DNA of 64,000 nt from Gnetum montanum (GCA_015680685.1 MNCI01007634.1:356548-420547), one strand, 5' to 3'. Shown: positions 10,055-22,770, numbered from the stretch's first letter. The notes: generated from the sequence alone by a model not told the origin. Translations and numbers: made by a program.

Positions 10055-13000
10055 TCACATTTTCATCTCATCATCATCATCATTAGAAATATCGATTGGA
10101 GGCTCCCCAGGTACTGGCTTACTAAGCAAGGCATCTAGATTGGTCATATCTTGCTACAAGAGTGCCTTCTTTGCACACCTTTTTTTCTTCTCTACTATGG
10201 AAACTATACAACTTTGCTTCTTCTCCTATGCACATATGTGTTCCTCCTTTTCTTGTCTTTGCTCTTCTTCTGCAATGGCAGATTTGGCTACTAAGATTTG
10301 TTGCTGACCTATAGCCTTAACCTATTAGACAAGTTAGCACATATATCCATAAGACATAACATAGCCAAAAACATTAAGAATTTAGTGAAAGCATACCTAT
10401 GAATATCTGATCTAAGCAAGGGATCTTAAAGATGATGATTTGCTTCGAGGGTGGCTCTGATACTAGTGGTGTCTCCTTTGCTAGCCATTTCAAATTGGCC
10501 CTAACTACCTTGTTAGCCTTGACATGTAATTTTTGGGCTCTCTGGATGTATGCTAGAAACATAAGAGGCTTCTCCCCTATACTGTCAAGGGATTCACACC
10601 AACTGATACCAAGGTTCTTGGTGGTCATAGACAACGAATCTTGCATGTCCTTTGGTGGATTCTAAGCCTACTTAGTTGGATAAATATGTCTTATCCAATG
10701 CTTGGAGAGTTGTTTTGGGTCTTAGTGCATCCATGATCCATTCCTCGTCACCATCCAAAATTTTTTGAACCTCTTCAAATAGCCTATAAAAAACGCATAG
10801 TGCATGTGGACTGTCATAGAAGGATCCTTCTAGAGTTTGAGGATTTACTTCTTGAGGCTAGTAGCCAAGGAAGTAGTGCAATTAAAGTGATTACCCTTTG
10901 TTAAGACCCTCTTGAAGGTCCATCCCTAATACCGATTACCTTCTTTTGTGAAAACAACTTAGAAAAGGCTTAGGACTTGAACAAGGGATAGGGCTCCCTT
11001 GGATCAAGCTTCATGAAGCCCTTAAAAGTAAGTCTAGAGTGGCCTTCATTGGCACCAAACCACTCCTAAACTTCCTTATGTTGGTTTACCTCATTCATTG
11101 GTTGGTGTAAACTACTATCCTATTAGTAATAACACCAAACAAGTCATGAAAGCTAGCTACACTAATGGCAATGGTAATCGGCATGCCTCACACTATGATG
11201 TAGAATACATTAGCTCCTATGTTGAAGGAGTCAAAGATGTTCAACATCTCCATGAAAGAAATAATAGGGCTAGGAACCATAAAGACCTCAAGAAAACCTA
11301 TGAGTGCAATGTTTTCCTAGATGTTCTCAAACACCTACTCCCTCAACCACCCCTATGCTAGCCCCACATCACCAAACTTTAAGATGAAAGTATTCGCAAA
11401 ATATCTAGTGAGGGATATAGTGACATCAATAGAAGTGAAAGGCCCTATAAACCAAAGATAAATTCTTAGCATCAATACATATATGTTTAAACCATAGAAT
11501 ACTTAAGACCCACATAGACATAATACCTTAGATATAACATCGAAGACCACTTTTTTTCTCACCTCTCTTCTTCTTGATTGGTGAAGCTTGTGCAAGGCTC
11601 CAAGTAGTGATGCCCATATCTCTAATGGCCTTGGGAGAAATCCACTAGTTGTGTGTCATTTTGGCAGCCACACAAATGTTGTAAAAAGGGTTAAATATGG
11701 TAGGGTATTCATGAAAGTCCTTCCTCAGCTATTTGAAAATAACATGTTTGATCTTGGGGCCTTTGGTGAATTCACTCAACGTGATGTGGGCTACTACCAA
11801 GGTGTGATCATTCTTAATCAAACCTTGCTTATTAACTATGTACCTGCAAGGTGTGTGTAAAACTAACAAGTTAGGAAAGATGAGCAAATTAAACAATGCT
11901 TGCCCCTATAATCGATATACAATGCTTGGAGTATTCTAGAATAAGGAGTGGGCTCTTTGCACCACCATCAAAGTATTATTGATGTTGTATTGAGAATATT
12001 GTACCATCATCTAGGTGTCTAAAAGGTAATGAACACCGATGGTGTACTTTTTCTCCACCATCTATCCTACTTCTTGAGTCTCTAAATCATTAATTATGAA
12101 CCAAGCATCCAAATGTGCAAACCTAGGTAGCAGGGTCTCCACTACGACACCGACAACCTTTGTAGTTATGTGTGATTACATCATCATACTAAAGTTCTGC
12201 AGAAGGTAGGCAAGGAACTTCCTTATCCCTAAATAGAACCATAGTACCCCCTTCTCCAAGTCCAAATCAGGAAGAAAGGTGTTGGCCTTGGGATGGCCAA
12301 TACAACATAAGATGCTCATTAACTCAACCACAATAAATATGAGCTTCAGTAGTACCATATAGGGGAAAAACATAAGCATTATTAGGATCACATCTCAATT
12401 CTTAGAATCTCCTTATAAATTTCATAGAAAACCTTAGTTGGGGATGGAATTAGCCACTATAGAAAACAATAAAGTGTTTGTCAAAATTCATTTAGAGACT
12501 CAATAACAACCACTTTACAACCTTCATAGCCATTAAACCTTTATAGCCAAAAAATTTTAGCCAAAGCATTATATCCTAAAGATCATAACCACGATTATGC
12601 ATTAGTTCAAACCATACATTAACTTAGAAAAAAATTTAAAACCAAGAAAAAATGGCCATAGGAATAGGCCTACTAAAAATAGCAAAAATCCTTATCTCTT
12701 ATGAAACCAACTTTAGAGCATAATTTAAATCCTTAGGTGTTTCCAAGGGCATGGAAGTTGATAGGATAAATCTCTAACTATGTCAATAACATCCATCTCC
12801 AAAGGGGTAAAGTGCTACAACCAAGATTAAGCTAAACTAACACAGACTAGATCAAAAATTCATTAAAAATTCATTCTAGCTTCAATTTTAGTGGTTCCAC
12901 CATGGAAGGAATCTTGAAATAATAGTCCTTTTAGCCATGGACATTACAAGAAGAACCACATAACCATTTTTACATAAAACATAGCCAAAATAGCAAAACC

Positions 13001-13927
13001 ATAACTATTAACATAAACCCCCTTTTGCACAGCATTGGGAAAAATTTCACCAAAAATATGTTTGAGCTCTAGAGTGATTCCACCATTTTTTGAAAGCTTA
13101 AATCAAGACCTATGCATGAATACTTTGTAAAAACTCAAAACACCTACTATTTATTAAGAAAAAGATCATAAATATGGATGAAAATATGAAAAAGCATCAC
13201 AAACCCTGATTACACAACCTAATTGAAATGGCCATAACTTTGTCATTATTAATCCAAACCAGATGATACCATAGCCATTTGAAAGCTTAAACATAATTAT
13301 AAAAATACATAACCTTATATTTTGAAAAAATCAAGTTGATTTCTTAAAAAAAATCACAAAGTTTCTTGCTTTTGCAAAAAAAAAACCACTAAAAAACACA
13401 AAACTTGTAAAACCTGTTTTATTTTAATCATTATTTACAACTAAAATGGTCTAATCAACTTAAACACATCACAAAATGCATCAAAATAATGGGTGTAATT
13501 TTGTTATAATTTAATTTTAATAATTACGTTAGCCTAGATCTAAGAAAAATGGCTTCATACCCAAAGTTTTAGAAAAAATCATACAAAAAGAAAGCATATT
13601 TTCAAAATTTAATATACCAAATCTTGAATGACCTAATGACCTTAGATATATATATAAATGGCCAAAATATGGTATATAATTTCATGACAATTCAATTACA
13701 TCAAACTCTTTTAAGTAGATCTAAAGAAAGTCTCATTTTCCTAGCTAGAAAAAGCACAAAATAGCCATGAAAAGTTTGAAAGCAATGGTTAGGATAACAT
13801 ACCTTGGAACAAAGGAGGAAGACCCTTGGATGGAAAAAATCCTAGGAAGGGTAGAAATCATCTTAGCTACCTCATCTACTACATGAATCTTGGGATTCTT
13901 GTTGCTACCTCCACGTTGCTTCACCAT
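10055..13927 (-). pseudogene. Multi-exon gene of unknown function, copy 1 (in element F-G)
   Basis: I do not recognise the family. Its reality rests on homology with a second decayed copy at 33180-38717. Exon 1 (13927-13803) starts ATG, MVKQRGGSNKNP..., and ends at a CAAG/GTATGT donor. Exon 2 (about 12360-11905) holds VVELMSILCCIG and VVVETLLPR. Exon 3 (11843-11527) follows a TTGCAG acceptor, contains KNDHTLVVAHITLSEF and MTHN, and ends at AAG/GTATTA. Later exons contain LKFGDVGLA, MEMLNIFDSF and SFHDLFGVITN. The C-terminus is basic then acidic (EKKKRCAKK ... ISNDDDDEMKM) with TGA at 10055-10057. Stops and frameshifts show it is dead. It runs in the same direction as gag of this element, whereas the D copy is antisense. 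Exon edges after exon 3 are uncertain. Confidence 0.6.
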
Positions 13928-14399
13928 GGTTCTAACATCATTGAAAAATCTTGAAAACTGGGAGGGTTAAAGCTTCTCCACTAGCTAGGAGGAGGAACTA
14001 AGGCTTAAATGATAAATATGGATGATTCTTGCTAAATGAATCTTTTCTAAGGCTCTCCTCCAAGGTTCTTGGTTTTAGAATGATAATTTGTGATGATTTT
14101 TTGCAAGGTTTGATAATAAAAAATTAAACCTAAACCAAAATGCTTCCATCCAAACACTTGTTGCTAAGTTGGTGCCTTGGAACTATAAGTGCATTGAAGT
14201 TCATGGGGGAAAAGTATCCTCCATGGTGGGAGTGGTGGAAAACAAAAAGATTAATTTTAAATTTTAAATTTTTTGTTCTTTCTAGTGGGCCCCACTAGTT
14301 TCGACACTAGTGTGATGGATATTAAGTTTGCAAACCTTCTCTATGCTAGAATTTTAAACCATTGAAACCAATTTAACTTTCTTTTAGAATCAACCCCCT
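13928..14399 (-). other. 5' flank of the unknown gene, copy 1
   Basis: About 470 bp upstream of the putative ATG without coding signal. It lies between the gene and the 190-bp array and would hold the promoter if this gene had its own. I see no convincing TATA box. Confidence 0.35.
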
Positions 14400-17300
14400 T
14401 GCATCCATTATGCCTAGCATGGATCTAGCATGGATGCATGCTTAGTACCTCCTATAACCATGAGACCTAACTCCCCTTGCCATTTTTGATAGTTGCCATT
14501 GACATGCATAAACCCTAAACTCTAGTAGAATGAAACACCTTAATAAATCTTACTATTTTGGGCTTCCATGCTATAGTACCATACCTCAATGAGGAGCCCA
14601 TCATGGAGCAAAGGGTCTAACACCCATTCTTACCCCTTGGTGCTCATTAATCTTAGATCTGACCCTCAATCACACATGACCTAGAACCCCTTGAGGCATC
14701 TCTAGCATCTTTGAAACCTTGGAAAACCTAGTCAAAAGTGATCAAAACCTTTGGATTTTATTCTTCCATGATAGGGGAGTTCCCCTCCATGCTAGGTAGC
14801 ATGCAACTAGTGTGGATGGATGGTGGTAACCTCAAATAGAAAACATCAACCACCTAGTTATCATTTTTCGACTCTAACACTCCTTTTTAGCCTTCGATAG
14901 CCTAGGTTTGCATTGAAACTAGTCAATTCTCAATCTAAAATCATTTCCCATATTGGTGAATCCCCCTCCATGCTATCTAGCATGGAGCTAGTATGGAGGC
15001 TTAGGGGGTATGACCAAAACCCATCCTCTAAGTGTCAAATCACCATATAATGCATATTGATAGTCCTAGTTTCCCTCTATGACCTATGGTAGTTGATAGC
15101 CTTCAAAATTTAAGTTGATTTCAATGTCCTAATCCTATTCCATGTTGAGAACCCCCTCTTCCACATTGATTAGCATGGAGCTAGCATGGAGGCTCTAAGG
15201 AATGCCATAAAACTTATTTCTATGACCCTGAACAACCCTATGACCTACCCTAGTAACCTCTAGACCTTGTTGGAGCTTGCTAAAACCTTTAGATACCTTG
15301 AAATTTATCAAGAATATCAAAAACACCACATCCCCCTCTATTCCATGGTGGGGCTACCCGATCCAACATGGAGAAATGGGAGAATGGCTACATGAACACC
15401 AAGGAACCTTAAAATCAAGACCTCTATAACCCATGGCAACTTTGAAACCCTATTAAAACCTACTCAAAGTGACATAGAACATAACCCCATGATCTTCCAC
15501 ATTGGGGAGACCTTCTTCCATGCTAGCTAGTGTGGAGCTAGCATGGATGGAGGGGCGATGGTCAAAACCCCCAAGTTTTACCTCATAATGAACTCCAAAT
15601 GACATCTCAACCTTCCCAAGGACTCTGATAGCTAAAACTTGTCAAGAATGGTTACTTTTCATGATTTCCAAGGTTACCCTAGCTGGTTCCACACTAGCTA
15701 GCATAGAGTTAGTTTGGAACAAGAAAGGAAGCTCATAAAATCATCTCGAACCCTTAAAAACTACCAGATTTTAGCCTTCAACTTTTACTATTGACTCCAG
15801 CAAACTTGGAAGCATACATGCATGACCAAAAATGGTCAAAATTAGCCAAAAATCAATCCGTTGGAATTTTCCTCATAGGTTTCATGTTGACTAGAATGGA
15901 ACCAAAGGGGTAACCTTCAAAATCACTTAGTAGCCTTCCAAATTATCTAATTCTGATCTAAAACCCTAATCCTTACCACCCAGAACCTTGGAAGTGCACA
16001 TGCATGACAAAAATTGACCAAAATAGCCAAAAGACTGACCCCCTCTAGTCTTCCTAGTTGGTTCTATGCTGGCTAGCATGGAGCATAGAATAAGAGGGAT
16101 GACTCTAAAATCCACCTAGCAAACCTCCAAATGAACTACGTTTGACCTTAGAACATAACCCTCAACCTTGGCAACCCTAGAAGCACACATGAATGGTTGA
16201 TTGAGGCCAAATTGGGCAAGATCTAAGATTTTTGATTCTTTCACATTGATAACCCTCTCTTCCACATTGAACAATCTATAGCTAACATGGAGACTAAAGG
16301 GAGGCTCAATTGGGGCTCAAAAACACCTCAAAATGACATCAGATGACCTCACATGCATCATAGAACCATGTTGACATTTTCTAGAACCTTCAAAAATTAA
16401 GAAATTAATCAAATATAGTTAAAATTTTGCTCCTGTTGATTCTCCTATTTGGTTTCATGTTGGCTAGTGTGGAGCCAACATGGAACTAAGGTAGATAACT
16501 TAGAAAACCACATAGGAACCTTAGAAATCGCTAAATTTTGCCTCCAAATCCTAGCCCTTAACACTGGCAACCCTGGGAGCATAGATGCATGGTCAAATGT
16601 TGTCAAAATTGACCTTGATATGAGATTTGTTATTCTTCCATGCTAGGAATTCCTTCTTCCCTATTGGACAGCATGAAAGTAGTGTGGAGGAACTACCTTT
16701 TCCCCTTAGACATCAAGTTAACACTCTAAGAGATTAAGAACCTACACAGGGAGGTCTAAGACCTCATAGTGTTAAGATTACACTTATTTGACCTCATTTT
16801 AACCTTCAAATTCCATCAACTCTCTTCTTCCATGCTCAAGAAATTCCCTACCCCCCCCANAGCAAAAAAAGTAGGAAAATCAAAGTTTACAGCCCTTGGA
16901 GCCTAGAAACCTAGTGGATTTGCACCCTATATTATCCCCAAGAATAAAAGGCAAGGGCACCCCCTCTAGTCAATGGTAGCCAATGTGGATTTAGCATGGA
17001 GATTTTTCAAGGCTTGATTTAACACTCAAAACCCATACAAAATGACCTCAAGATGTAACTAGAAGATGCACAACTACTAGATCTTAGTTTCAAATGCCCA
17101 TGCAACTTTGTTTAATCCTATTTTGACTTAGATTTGCATCATCCATTCTAAACCCCCTCCCCTCCATGCTAGCCAACAAGAAGACATGGAGGCATAACTT
17201 TGAAAGCTATTTTTCTACCCTTTTTTACCTCCAAAGTGCTCAATTTTGGTAAATTTTGCCATGTGTTATCTTGGGAAGGCCTTGGAACCTCAATTTTGAC

Positions 17301-17600
17301 CATTTGGATGCCATGGACCATGTTTTCCTTGGTCTCCACTCTAGCTCCACACTAGACAGTGTGGAAGATAGTTTTAGGCTTCAAAAAAGGGTTCCAAGGG
17401 TTGAAACTAATGGAAAAACTAGCCCTTTCCTTTCCCAAGTCAACTACACTAACATGCAAGCCATCAGAAGTCAAAACTTGATAAAAAAAACTATGGAAAA
17501 TTGTTCATATATTCTATCCACATTGGGAATCACTCCTTCTACACTAGCCAACAACCTAGAAAGAGCCTTGATTAATGCCCAAAGTAGCCTATGATCCTTG
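14400..17600. repeat. Diverged ~190-bp tandem array with palindromic cores
   Basis: About 17 units, spaced 170-200 bp, each with a core related to CCATGCTAGCTAGCATGG followed by GAGCTAGCATGGAGG. Examples are near 14410, 14790, 14966, 15170, 15515, 15690, 16070, 16465, 16985, 17175 and 17340. Between cores, units share phrases such as CTCATAAAATC, CAAAATGACCTC, CCTTGGAAGCACACATGCAT and GGTCAAAATTAGCCAAAA. At 14966-14987 the core is a 22-bp palindrome with one mismatch. No ORF of note; the small ones (16449-16646, 17256-17594) lie inside repeat units. A single N at 16860 follows a C run. Confidence 0.7.
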
Positions 17601-17639
17601 TAGCCTTAAACCATGGCCCTCTAAGGCCTAAAATTTGCA

Positions 17640-17840
17640 AAAACTAACCCTTTTAACCCATATTAGCCAAGTTTCACCATATGTAGCCTATTTTTCTTTG
17701 GCCTTATTACATGATGTTTTGACTTATTTTTGACCTTGTGTAGCATTTTTGACCTTCTTGACCTAGTATGGCCTTTACATAGCCTTATATTTTTTTTTTG
17801 CCTTATTTTAGCCTTATTTTCCTTTGTCTATCCTTTGATT
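17640..17840. repeat. Low-complexity CCTTATTTT/TTTTGACC repeats
   Basis: Short irregular repeats of GCCTTATTTT and TTTTGACCTT between the array and gag. Reverse-complement relatives (AAGGTTAAAATAAGG) occur at 7010-7060 next to element E. No gene. Confidence 0.5.
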
Positions 17841-17844
17841 GATA

Positions 17845-19897
17845 TCAAATAGTGGGGTTTGACATCCACTTATGTTGAATGTACCCTGCCCCTAGCAATT
17901 GCTTCAAAAGTTCTAAAGGCTTGACAGGTAGCGGAGTGTACTTGAAGTGATCTTTACACTCAAAGTCAGGTTTAGGCAGGGTGGGTGCCTCGAGTGCTGA
18001 CGTGGAGGGTTGGGCGTCATTGCTTGGGCTAGGTGTGGGGTTAGTTGGTGTTGTGGCTGCTTTCTTATTATTGTTGTTGTTAGGCTTGGCCTCGTTTTCC
18101 ATGGTGGCCACCATGGCCATTGCGGCCTTGCCCTTCTCTTTGTCCTTTTTAGTATGTGCATTTTTATACATAACATAGGCTAGATTCCTACTAGCTTCGT
18201 CCACATCTTAAATGCCTTTTGTTTGGGCAAAATCCTAATTGAGAGAGCGCGATGCTAGGTAATACAACTTGAATTTGATGAAATCGTTCACCGCCCCCTT
18301 GAAGATGGCCAGCAAGTGGGCCTCCGCAATAGGCTCACGGATCTTGTTCAAGGTGGCACTCCACTACTGTATAAACCTCTACACTGAGTCTAGTGGGTCT
18401 TGCTTAACTCCCATTAGCTAATCCAGCGTGACTTTAGGCTTCAAGTTATACTTGAAGTGGGTCACAAACTAAGTCAGCAGCCCCTCCAATGTTGAGATGG
18501 AGACGCATGGGAGTGCGTGGTACCAATCTAAAGCTTTGCCTATTAGAGACATAGCAAAAACATGAATGATGGCGTGCAACCATTATTGCAGTAGCAAGGA
18601 TTCAGATCTGAATGTAACCAGATGTGTGTTCAAGTCTCCCTCCCCATTGTATTTCATAAACTGGAGGAGCAACATCCCAAGGGCTAATGTAAGCATAGGA
18701 ACCGCAGGGTTGATGGGGTTGTCATGGTAGAAATACATGATCTACACCATATCAGAACCAGTAGCTTTGAGGTGCCTAATCTCTTCAGTAAGGATCTAGA
18801 TAAGTTGAAATGCTTGATCTAGACCCGAAGACAATGCAAATGATTGTGGGGTTGTAGGGGCAACCATCGTTTGTGGCGTAGTGAGGGAAGTGGATTGCCT
18901 CATAGGGGGGGCCGTTGGGGATGCCCTTGTGAAAGGTGCTACTTGTGTGATCCACAACACAGTGGGTGGTGTTGCTGGAGCGGTGGTTGCTGGTGGTGCT
19001 GCGGGGTTGGTCATTTGCATGACCGAAAAAATGGACCACAGTCCCATGCTTGGTTGCAATACCTACGAGACTTGGTATGTTTGGTGGTAAGGGTGCTATG
19101 ACATCTAGTGGGGCTACAAGGTAGGGAGCGAAGTGGCTGGGGTCCATCACATGGTTAGGGCTAGACCTACCAGTGATGATGGAATAGATGCAAACAATGA
19201 GATAGGAGTAGAGGTTCTTAGCAACTGTAAGGTAGATGCGGTATGTATGTAGGGCAACATGGGCATAACTGGCACTTGGTATGAGGATGGGATGGAATGA
19301 GAAGGGAGAGTGCTTAAGTACGAAACTGAGGGAGGCACCTGGTGATACGCTGAGAGTGCAAGATGGCTGGCCATCGCTGATGAAAGTGTAGATTTAGGTA
19401 GATTTGTGGTGATAGCAAAGGGAGACATCACGAAAAGGGGGTTTAACTTGAAGGCCATGGAAGGAGGAATGGTCACAGGGTAAGTTTAGCCATCCCCCTT
19501 GGACTAGGAGTCCAGATCTTCCAGTCCGTCCTAGAATGCTTCATCGTAATGGGATAGCATGTCCCGCTCCCTAGGCCTACTGACTCATAGTAGCTGATAG
19601 AAGATCCACTAATACATCTCCGTCAGGGGGATCGCAACATCATTGTTGGGGACAAACTCCTTCTCGTTCCAATAAAGAAACTCAAAACTACGTTTGTGAT
19701 CGAGTTCTTGATGATCCATGGGCAAATCTACCTAGATCTTTGTGTAGATAAAGTCATAATGCTCTACATCTTGTGCCAAGGACTCAGGTGACAAATGTTA
19801 AATCCTAAGGGATTGGCATGGCACCATCACTGGGCTCGGTGGCCAAAAAAGGATCCTCAAGGCTCTAGGTAGAAATAGCGGTTGTTGTTGGGATCAT
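17845..19897 (-). pseudogene. Element G: gag polyprotein (Tat-like)
   Basis: A minus-strand gag coding region from ATG at 19897 (MIPTTTAIST) to ~17845. The central part matches retrotransposon gag: GLDQAFQLI, EEIRHLKATGSD, KALDWYHALPCVSISTLEG, then KYNLKPKVTLD. A C-terminal lysine-rich tail (KKDKEKGKAAMAM) is followed by PKPDFECKDHFKYTPLPVK. The last 119 codons (17845-18204) are open; upstream is interrupted by in-frame stops, seven of nine in the central part being TAG. It is homologous over its length to the D gag (28920-31000), including LTEMYQW and the DRSKYTLFP-type segment. No zinc knuckle is obvious. Nothing resembling the protease follows, so the element is truncated or rearranged after gag. 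Confidence 0.82.
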
Positions 19898-20119
19898 GTT
19901 GCATAGTGAAAAAGGGAAAATCACAAACCAAGAAACACAGAAATAAAGAGGAGATAGGAGGCTTTTCATCCTACCAGATTCCAAAGGAACTATCGTTGCG
20001 ACCAATCTACACCACACGATGTGTAAACAACCACAAAAGGATGTCACATTTACGCTAGTACATGATGGGGTACAGAGAGCGTGTAGGACTACCTGTAGGA
20101 CACAGAAAAGGCACCAAAA

Positions 20120-20138
20120 GGCCCTCCTTCTAGCGCCA
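20120..20138 (-). promoter_or_regulatory. Primer binding site of element G
   Basis: On the minus strand TGGCGCTAGAAGGAGGGCC begins five bases after the LTR end. The same 19-mer with one change (TGGTGCT...) follows the D 5' LTR at 28210-28228. It starts with TGG as expected for complementarity to a tRNA CCA end. I cannot name the tRNA. Confidence 0.75.
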
Positions 20139-20740
20139 AATACTATAGCGATCAAAAACTTCGATGGCTAGAACACCCAGAGGTTGTTGGGTGAACAGTT
20201 TAACCTTGGATCCGTGTAAGGGCCTTGTTGGAGAAAAATGGAAGCAGGGTGCCTTGAACGGTCTAGTTGATCAAACAGGGACTTAGTCGGTGTATCTTAA
20301 CCTTAGGTAAACATCATTTTAAAAGCGAGACACGTGAGGTAAATCGATGATCAATAAATGTAGGATGAAGAAAATAATTCAAAACAATGATAATAGTAAA
20401 TAAATAGCAAAACAAACTCAAGTGAAGAAATGCACCACCCCAAGGTCATGGATTTGATTCTTTGCCTTATTTGAAAGGTTTACAATAGGTCATGCAATGT
20501 CTGAGACACACAGAGAACTCAAGGGTAACTAGAATGCTCAAAGGAAATGCCAACTATGCTTTTTGGAGGCCAACTTAAAAGCCAACTATAGCAAGAAGCC
20601 AACTCTATTTGCTAAGAAGTCAATCAAGAAGCCAACCAGCTAATGCAAAAAGCCAACAAGCCAACTACTCTTGTAAGTGCAAAAAATTCCAACTCTTTGA
20701 ATGAAAATCCAACCAACCCTTTGAGCATTGTTTGCTAGGG

Positions 20741-20748
20741 TATTTATA
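20741..20748 (-). promoter_or_regulatory. TATA box in element G LTR
   Basis: Minus-strand CCCTATAAATACCC, identical in core to the TATA boxes of the A and D LTRs. Confidence 0.75.
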
Positions 20749-21171
20749 GGGCTAGGAGCAAGTGAGAAATGAGGCCTAGATGCCACGTATCCTAGACCCC
20801 ACAAGATGCTAAAGTGCCCGTACCGTGTAGGTGTGCAATACTGGACATGAATTTGGCTACACTATGACTGTACCTCCGAGGCTGTGTGTGCCAAGGTCAA
20901 TATGCTAAAAATGAAAAAAATGGAGCTTACGCTCCAAGACTACTTCTTCCCTGCTCTTACAAGTAGGGTTAAGCATAGGAACAATGTTTTGGGGGCTAAC
21001 CAAGGGGTGTGCAAAATGGAGTGAAATTGCTGATTCCGCCAAGGAGATGCCAGAATGAGGAAGATTTTTGCAACAAGTTCTAGAACTACCCGAAGATGTC
21101 TTGATGCTTCCGTACCAGTGTTTTGTTACTCACACTACCGAGTTCATTGACATAGCGTAAGTGGCTGCTTA

Positions 21172-21209
21172 CTACGCTATGCTACGCTACGTAGCGTAGC
21201 ATAGCGTAG
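21172..21209. repeat. 38-bp perfect palindrome in G LTR U3
   Basis: The left arm CTACGCTATGCTACGCTAC (21172-21190) is the exact reverse complement of the right arm 21191-21209. Three decayed relatives follow at about 21364-21400, 21570-21606 and 21694-21725, spaced 120-205 bp. Confidence 0.9.
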
Positions 21210-22018
21210 CCACTGGTTTTGACTGGAACTTGTGCTAAAGCTAAAAACATTTGTCTTAGGCTTAGTCATGCTAACAACTACAAATTTTATCTTTTGTGTC
21301 GGGAACCTTTTGAACTTGCTGAAGTCATGCTTGGAACATTTGTTATTTTTGTATTGTCGCTACACTGTGCTACACTATGTAGCGTAGCACAGCGTAGTGG
21401 CTAGCATATCATGCTTCCTTGTTTAATCTGCCAATTTCTAGCAACAAACTTTGCTCAAGGTTTGTGGATCAAGTGGGGCGAGAAGTTTTGAAAGCCAAAG
21501 TCTTGTCAAGGTGCCATTTTCTTATTGGAATCACTTGGAAAGATGGACCTTTCTACTTTTCTTTTTCCTACATTGTGCTATGCTACATAGCGTAGCATAG
21601 CGTAGCACCTTGCATTGACTGAATCCCGCTTTGTCTTCACAATCACTTTTTCACTTTGCACTTGGACACTTAAGCAACCATTTTTTCAAAGCTTGCTACA
21701 CTGCATAGTGTAGCATAGTATAGCAGAATTCTTTACTAGAAAACTTGCCAAACTATTTTGCTCATCCCAAACACTCTCGACAACTCCTAGCATAGTTTCT
21801 GAGTAGACTATCAGCCAGGCAAATTATCCAGGTGGGTAGGCTGGAGAGTCCATCGGGCCTATTAGCTTTGGAGATAGAAAACTTGTCGAATTGGATAGTC
21901 TAATATCAGTGCCTACATTTCCATGACAAACTATCATGACGCTACACTTGTGAAAGTCCTTGCCTAAATTCCAAGACTCTGGTGAGGCATGAGGGTCTTG
22001 AAATTTTATGATGTTTCA

Positions 22019-22770
22019 ATCATGTACTTTTTTCATGAAGGATGATTCATGTTAAGTAATGTAATGGGGGTGTAAAGGATTGATTACACATCTTGGCATA
22101 AGAGTAGTGTACAAAGTATTTTAAGTTCTATAAAATATATTTACTCTATTTAGTGTAAAAGTAGCATAGTGGGAATTTTATGACATCTTAAAAAATTTTA
22201 TGCTATTCAATATAAAAATAGTATAAAATTTTTTTACACAATGTAAAACAAACAAAGGAAATTTAAAAGGCAAAAGGGACATCAACATCCATCACTTTTA
22301 TGCATTTTTGGCAACAGGATTATGATCTTGAAAGTAGAGAAAGTGATGGGTTAGCAAAGTAGAAAGTGGAAAGTAGGGTCTAATAGATCAATGAATGAAG
22401 CACATGATATAGATACTAGGGTCTAACTTTGGGAATAATGTACTAGAATTTTCATCATCATCTAGATTTTTATTGCTTATTTTCTATGATTTTTATCAGC
22501 ATTTCTTAACTACATTGTCTTCCTTCTTTTCTTTTTTGGATTTTTTTAATAATTTTTTTCTTATACTATTATGTGATCCTAGCGTAGCATAGTTTTCACA
22601 TTAAATGCTTGTGTCAAATATACTCTTCATTCTAATTTTGGTATGTTACATATTACACTATGAATACTTGGCCCTAGCATATTCTAGTTTTCTTATCAAG
22701 TATTCACTAAAATGATCCCATCACATTTTATTTTCATTTTACTTTTTGCACTATCATAATATTTTACACT
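22019..22770. other. AT-rich spacer, no gene
   Basis: AT-rich sequence between the G LTR and the abrupt start of pol B. No coding homology, array or promoter seen. Confidence 0.4.

Larger units (their letters stand above)
20144..22018 (-). repeat. 5' LTR of element G
   Basis: Minus-strand LTR from TGAAACATC at 22018 to TCGCTATA at 20144. The conserved U5 block (TTTGATCAACTAGACC) is near 20260-20275, a TATA box (TATAAATA) at 20741-20748, and the primer site follows directly. U3 contains four palindromes built from CTACGCTATG and its complement, centred near 21190, 21382, 21588 and 21708. At 1875 bp it is the longest LTR here. The flanking 5-mer at 22019-22023 (ATCAT) does not match the one beyond the F 3' LTR (CAAAT, 7082-7086). 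Confidence 0.8.

Noticed and set aside
14400-17600. CRISPR-like array
   Set aside because: Units are ~190 bp, diverged and palindromic, without constant short repeats and unique spacers; the sequence is plant nuclear DNA.
17913-18178. ORFs overlapping the gag C-terminus in other frames and on the plus strand
   Set aside because: Shadows of the gag frame with low-complexity composition.
18844-19101. Gly/Trp/Cys-rich plus-strand ORFs
   Set aside because: Opposite strand of the gag region; composition follows from Ala/Thr/Pro-rich gag codons.
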